Below are positions 61,824-64,000 of a DNA stretch of 64,000 nt, in pieces (positions within the stretch are counted from its first letter, which is position 1; the number at the start of each line of letters is the position of its first letter). A model generated the notes under the pieces. It was not told the DNA's origin and made no database searches. It was given only the letters and a program-made list of their open reading frames with translations. Where the stretch lies: contig CALLJL010000023.1 of assembly GCA_938092135.1 (NCBI GenBank), positions 124,001 through 188,000 of the forward strand, read 5' to 3'. The translations under genes and the position numbers were made by a program. The DNA comes from an uncultured bacterium. Lineage in GTDB: Bacteria; Acidobacteriota; Aminicenantia; Aminicenantales; CALLJL01.

Positions 61824-63735
61824 GAATCTTCATGACCTTGAAAAATGGCGCTCCCAAATTTTGGCTTCCCGGCCGAAGAAGTTAAAAAGAGTCATCATTT
61901 CTTCTGGAACCTGTGGTCAGGCCAGCGGTTCCCTAGCTATCATTGAAGCTTTTAAAAGAGAAATTAAAAATCAAAGGATTGAAGATAAGATCGAGCTTAA
62001 GGTAACTGGTTGTCATGGTTTTTGTGAGATGGAGCCGAATATCATTATTGAGCCTGACAAAATTTTCTATAAACAACTTAAACCCCAGGATGTTCCTATC
62101 ATAATTGAAAAAACAATATTAAACGGTGAGATCATTCCTTCCTTAGTTTATCAAGATCCTCTCACTGGACGTTCTTATCCCTATCAACCAGAAATTCCTT
62201 TTTACCAGCGGCAGCTTCGCTGGTTGACCGAGGCCAATTTTTATCTCGATCCCACCAGTCTTGAAGATTATATTGCCTATGGCGGATATAAGGCTTTAGC
62301 CCAAGTACTTGAGTCGTTTTCTCCTGAACAGGTAATTGAAGAAATAATTGCTTCTGGGCTGAGAGGTCGAGGAGGAGCTGGTTTTCCCACTGGCCGGAAA
62401 TGGCAGATCTGCCGTGAGGCTAAGGGGCCAAGAAAGTTTATCATCTGCAATGCCGATGAAGGTGACCCCGGGGCTTACATGGATCGAAGCCTTCTTGAAG
62501 GCAATCCCCATAGCGTTATTGAAGGTATGCTTATTGGGGCTTACGCTATTGGAGCTAAAGAGGGCTTTATTTATGTAAGAAGGGAATATCCCCTAGCTGT
62601 AAAACACGTTACCATAGCTATAGAGCAGGCAAAAGAAGCGGGTCTATTGGGTGAGTCCATCCTCGGTTCGACTTTTAATTTTGACCTTCATGTTGTTCAG
62701 GGAGCTGGAGCTTTTGTTTCGGGAGAGGAAACTTCGCTAATGGCCTCCATTGAAGGCAGAAGGGCCTTTCCCCGACAAAGACCTCCCTTTCCCGCCCAAT
62801 CTGGACTTTGGGGATATCCCACCAATATTAATAATGTGGAAACCTGGGCTAATATTCCCTTAATCATTAATAAGGGAGCCAGCTGGTTCAATCAAGTTGG
62901 TACAGAGCGAAGCAAAGGAACCAAAATCTTTTCTTTAGTCGGGAAAATAAATAATACCGGCCTGGTGGAAGTCCCCATGGGGATAACCCTTCGGGAAATA
63001 ATCTATGAGGTCGGCGGTGGAATAAAGGGTGGTCGGGCTTTTAAGGCGGTTCAAACAGGTGGACCTTCAGGCGGCTGTCTGCCGGAATCGCTCCTTGATT
63101 TACCCGTCGATTATGACACCCTCACCAAAGCTGGCTCAATCATGGGTTCGGGCGGAATGATTGTTATGGACGAAGCAACTTGCATGGTCGATGTCGCCCG
63201 TTATTTCCTCAATTTTACCCAGGAAGAATCCTGCGGCAAGTGTGTTCCCTGCCGGATCGGGACCAAACAGATGGTGGAAATTCTCAATCGAATTGTGGCC
63301 GGCCAAGGCGAGGAAGGCGATATAGAAAAGCTCGAGAATTTAGCTCAGACAGTCAAAGGAGCCTCTCTCTGTGGCCTCGGTCAGACCGCGCCCAATCCCG
63401 TTTTAACCACCATTAGATATTTTCGAAATGAATATGAAGCTCATATAAGGGATAAAAGCTGTCCAGCTCTGGTCTGCAAAGATCTAATCATCTATTACAT
63501 TGAGCCTGAAATATGTGTTGGCTGCCTTCTTTGCCTGAAGAGCTGTCCGAGCCGAGCGATAAGCGGCGAAAGGAAAAAACCCCATCATATTGATCAGTCC
63601 TTGTGTATTAAATGTGGGGCCTGCCTGGAAAAATGTCCTCCCAAGGTTGGGGCAATCAAAAAATATACAGGCAGGAAGAGGGATGAGATTATGGCAACAG
63701 AAAGCTCCATTAAAAATTCGAGGGTTGGGCTATGA
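61810..63735 (+). CDS. NuoF-type NAD(H)-binding flavoprotein, HydB/HndC-like
   Basis: 641 residues. An N-terminal thioredoxin-like [2Fe-2S] domain (about 25-110, with CGQASGS and CHGFCEMEPN) precedes the NuoF core: GLRGRGGAGFPTGRKW (NADH/FMN), CNADEGDPGAYMDRSLLEGN and the [4Fe-4S] SCGKCVPCRIG (about 474-484). A C-terminal 2[4Fe-4S] domain has CVGCLLCLKSCP and CIKCGACLEKCP. This longer form occurs in FeFe-hydrogenase, NADP-hydrogenase and formate-dehydrogenase complexes rather than in complex I. ATG at 61810 chosen over the GTG at 61807. Confidence 0.93.
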   Translation: MKKIKNLHDLEKWRSQILASRPKKLKRVIISSGTCGQASGSLAIIEAFKREIKNQRIEDKIELKVTGCHGFCEMEPNIIIEPDKIFYKQLKPQDVPIIIEKTILNGEIIPSLVYQDPLTGRSYPYQPEIPFYQRQLRWLTEANFYLDPTSLEDYIAYGGYKALAQVLESFSPEQVIEEIIASGLRGRGGAGFPTGRKWQICREAKGPRKFIICNADEGDPGAYMDRSLLEGNPHSVIEGMLIGAYAIGAKEGFIYVRREYPLAVKHVTIAIEQAKEAGLLGESILGSTFNFDLHVVQGAGAFVSGEETSLMASIEGRRAFPRQRPPFPAQSGLWGYPTNINNVETWANIPLIINKGASWFNQVGTERSKGTKIFSLVGKINNTGLVEVPMGITLREIIYEVGGGIKGGRAFKAVQTGGPSGGCLPESLLDLPVDYDTLTKAGSIMGSGGMIVMDEATCMVDVARYFLNFTQEESCGKCVPCRIGTKQMVEILNRIVAGQGEEGDIEKLENLAQTVKGASLCGLGQTAPNPVLTTIRYFRNEYEAHIRDKSCPALVCKDLIIYYIEPEICVGCLLCLKSCPSRAISGERKKPHHIDQSLCIKCGACLEKCPPKVGAIKKYTGRKRDEIMATESSIKNSRVGL

Positions 63736-64000
63736 AGATTAAAATCAATGAACAGGAGATACAATTTTCTGGTTCGAAGACAATTTTGGAGGTTGCCCGC
63801 GAGAAGGGAATTTACATTCCCTCCCTTTGCGATCATCCCTTGCTCAAGCCCTTTGGAGGCTGCCGCCTTTGCCTAGTAGAAATAAAGGGAGTCAAAGGTT
63901 ATGTTCCTGCCTGTAGCCGCGAGGCCGAAGATGGCCTCGAAGTTATAACGAATTCACCTGTTCTCGAAGAGATGAGAAGGCAGACTCTTGAGCTCCTTTT
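63732..64000 (+). CDS. [2Fe-2S] ferredoxin-domain subunit (NuoG/HydA/FdhA type), partial
   Basis: The first 89 codons of a gene whose ATG overlaps the preceding stop (ATGA). The sequence is a NuoG-like N-terminal [2Fe-2S] domain with SLCDHPLLKPFGGCRLCLVEIKG split by CDHP and CRLC and PACSREAEDG. The downstream His-ligated 4Fe-4S domain and catalytic part lie beyond the window. It could be the catalytic subunit of an FeFe hydrogenase, a formate dehydrogenase or an HdrA-linked unit. Confidence 0.85.
   Translation, partial: MKIKINEQEIQFSGSKTILEVAREKGIYIPSLCDHPLLKPFGGCRLCLVEIKGVKGYVPACSREAEDGLEVITNSPVLEEMRRQTLELL

Overview
The window reads as a stretch of chromosome from an anaerobic, AT-leaning bacterium with a Gram-negative envelope. 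Support comes from predicted outer-membrane and exported proteins, a four-subunit pyruvate:ferredoxin oxidoreductase (porGDAB), a single-subunit class I fumarase fragment gene, QueH, HypF and NuoE/NuoF-type flavoprotein genes. The mix (DUF885 and S55 peptidase proteins, 6-bladed beta-propeller proteins, degenerate receivers) resembles the Acidobacteriota/Aminicenantes group, but that placement is inference only: there is no rRNA here. There is no prophage, CRISPR array or complete insertion sequence. Genes are densely packed in short operons that switch strand often.

Layout. 1-3.3 kb (+): tRNA-Arg(CCT), YfgM-like TPR protein, ferredoxin, M50 protease, small membrane protein. 3.3-9.9 kb (-): hypF-queH, a coiled-coil protein, M14 carboxypeptidase, outer-membrane protein. 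10-11 kb (+): fabH copy 1. 11-20 kb (-): thioredoxin, porGDAB, fumarase alpha, GntR regulator, aldehyde dehydrogenase, AP-endonuclease-like protein, thiC. 20.5-24.9 kb (+): rsmD, rpmE, prfA, prmC. 24.9-29.7 kb: a c-di-GMP group (frameshifted receiver/HD-GYP, coiled-coil protein, GAF-GGDEF-PilZ). 30-33 kb (+): gltX, hutU. 33.7-37.2 kb (+): the most unusual segment, a five-gene cassette with a small exported twin-CX6C peptide, a strong hairpin, an anchored 6-bladed beta-propeller, an anchored thioredoxin and an ABC-2 exporter, followed by a decayed gene and tRNA-Arg(CCG). 37.7-40.3 kb (-): a frameshifted small exported protein, a sodium/solute symporter and its 50-residue partner. 40.8-45.3 kb (+): thioredoxin, CXXC mini-protein and membrane Fe-S protein; K+ channel; gene remnant; tRNA-Lys(CTT); GspG-like protein; rpoZ. 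45.2-49.9 kb (-): CYTH protein, polyprenyl synthase, DUF885 protein, fabH copy 2. 50-57 kb: a serine-palmitoyltransferase-like enzyme beside an extended SDR, S55 protease, beta-propeller protein, efp. 57.6-64 kb (+): MBL hydrolase, amidohydrolase lipoprotein, alanine dehydrogenase, then a NuoE-NuoF-[2Fe-2S] protein operon that runs off the end.

How the genes work together. porGDAB and the ferredoxin supply low-potential electrons that the NuoE/NuoF-type complex could exchange with NAD(H). HypF implies an NiFe hydrogenase elsewhere in the genome. The SPT-like enzyme and SDR suggest sphingolipid synthesis. At least two genes are split by apparent single-base losses in short homopolymers, which may be real decay, slippage or assembly error.
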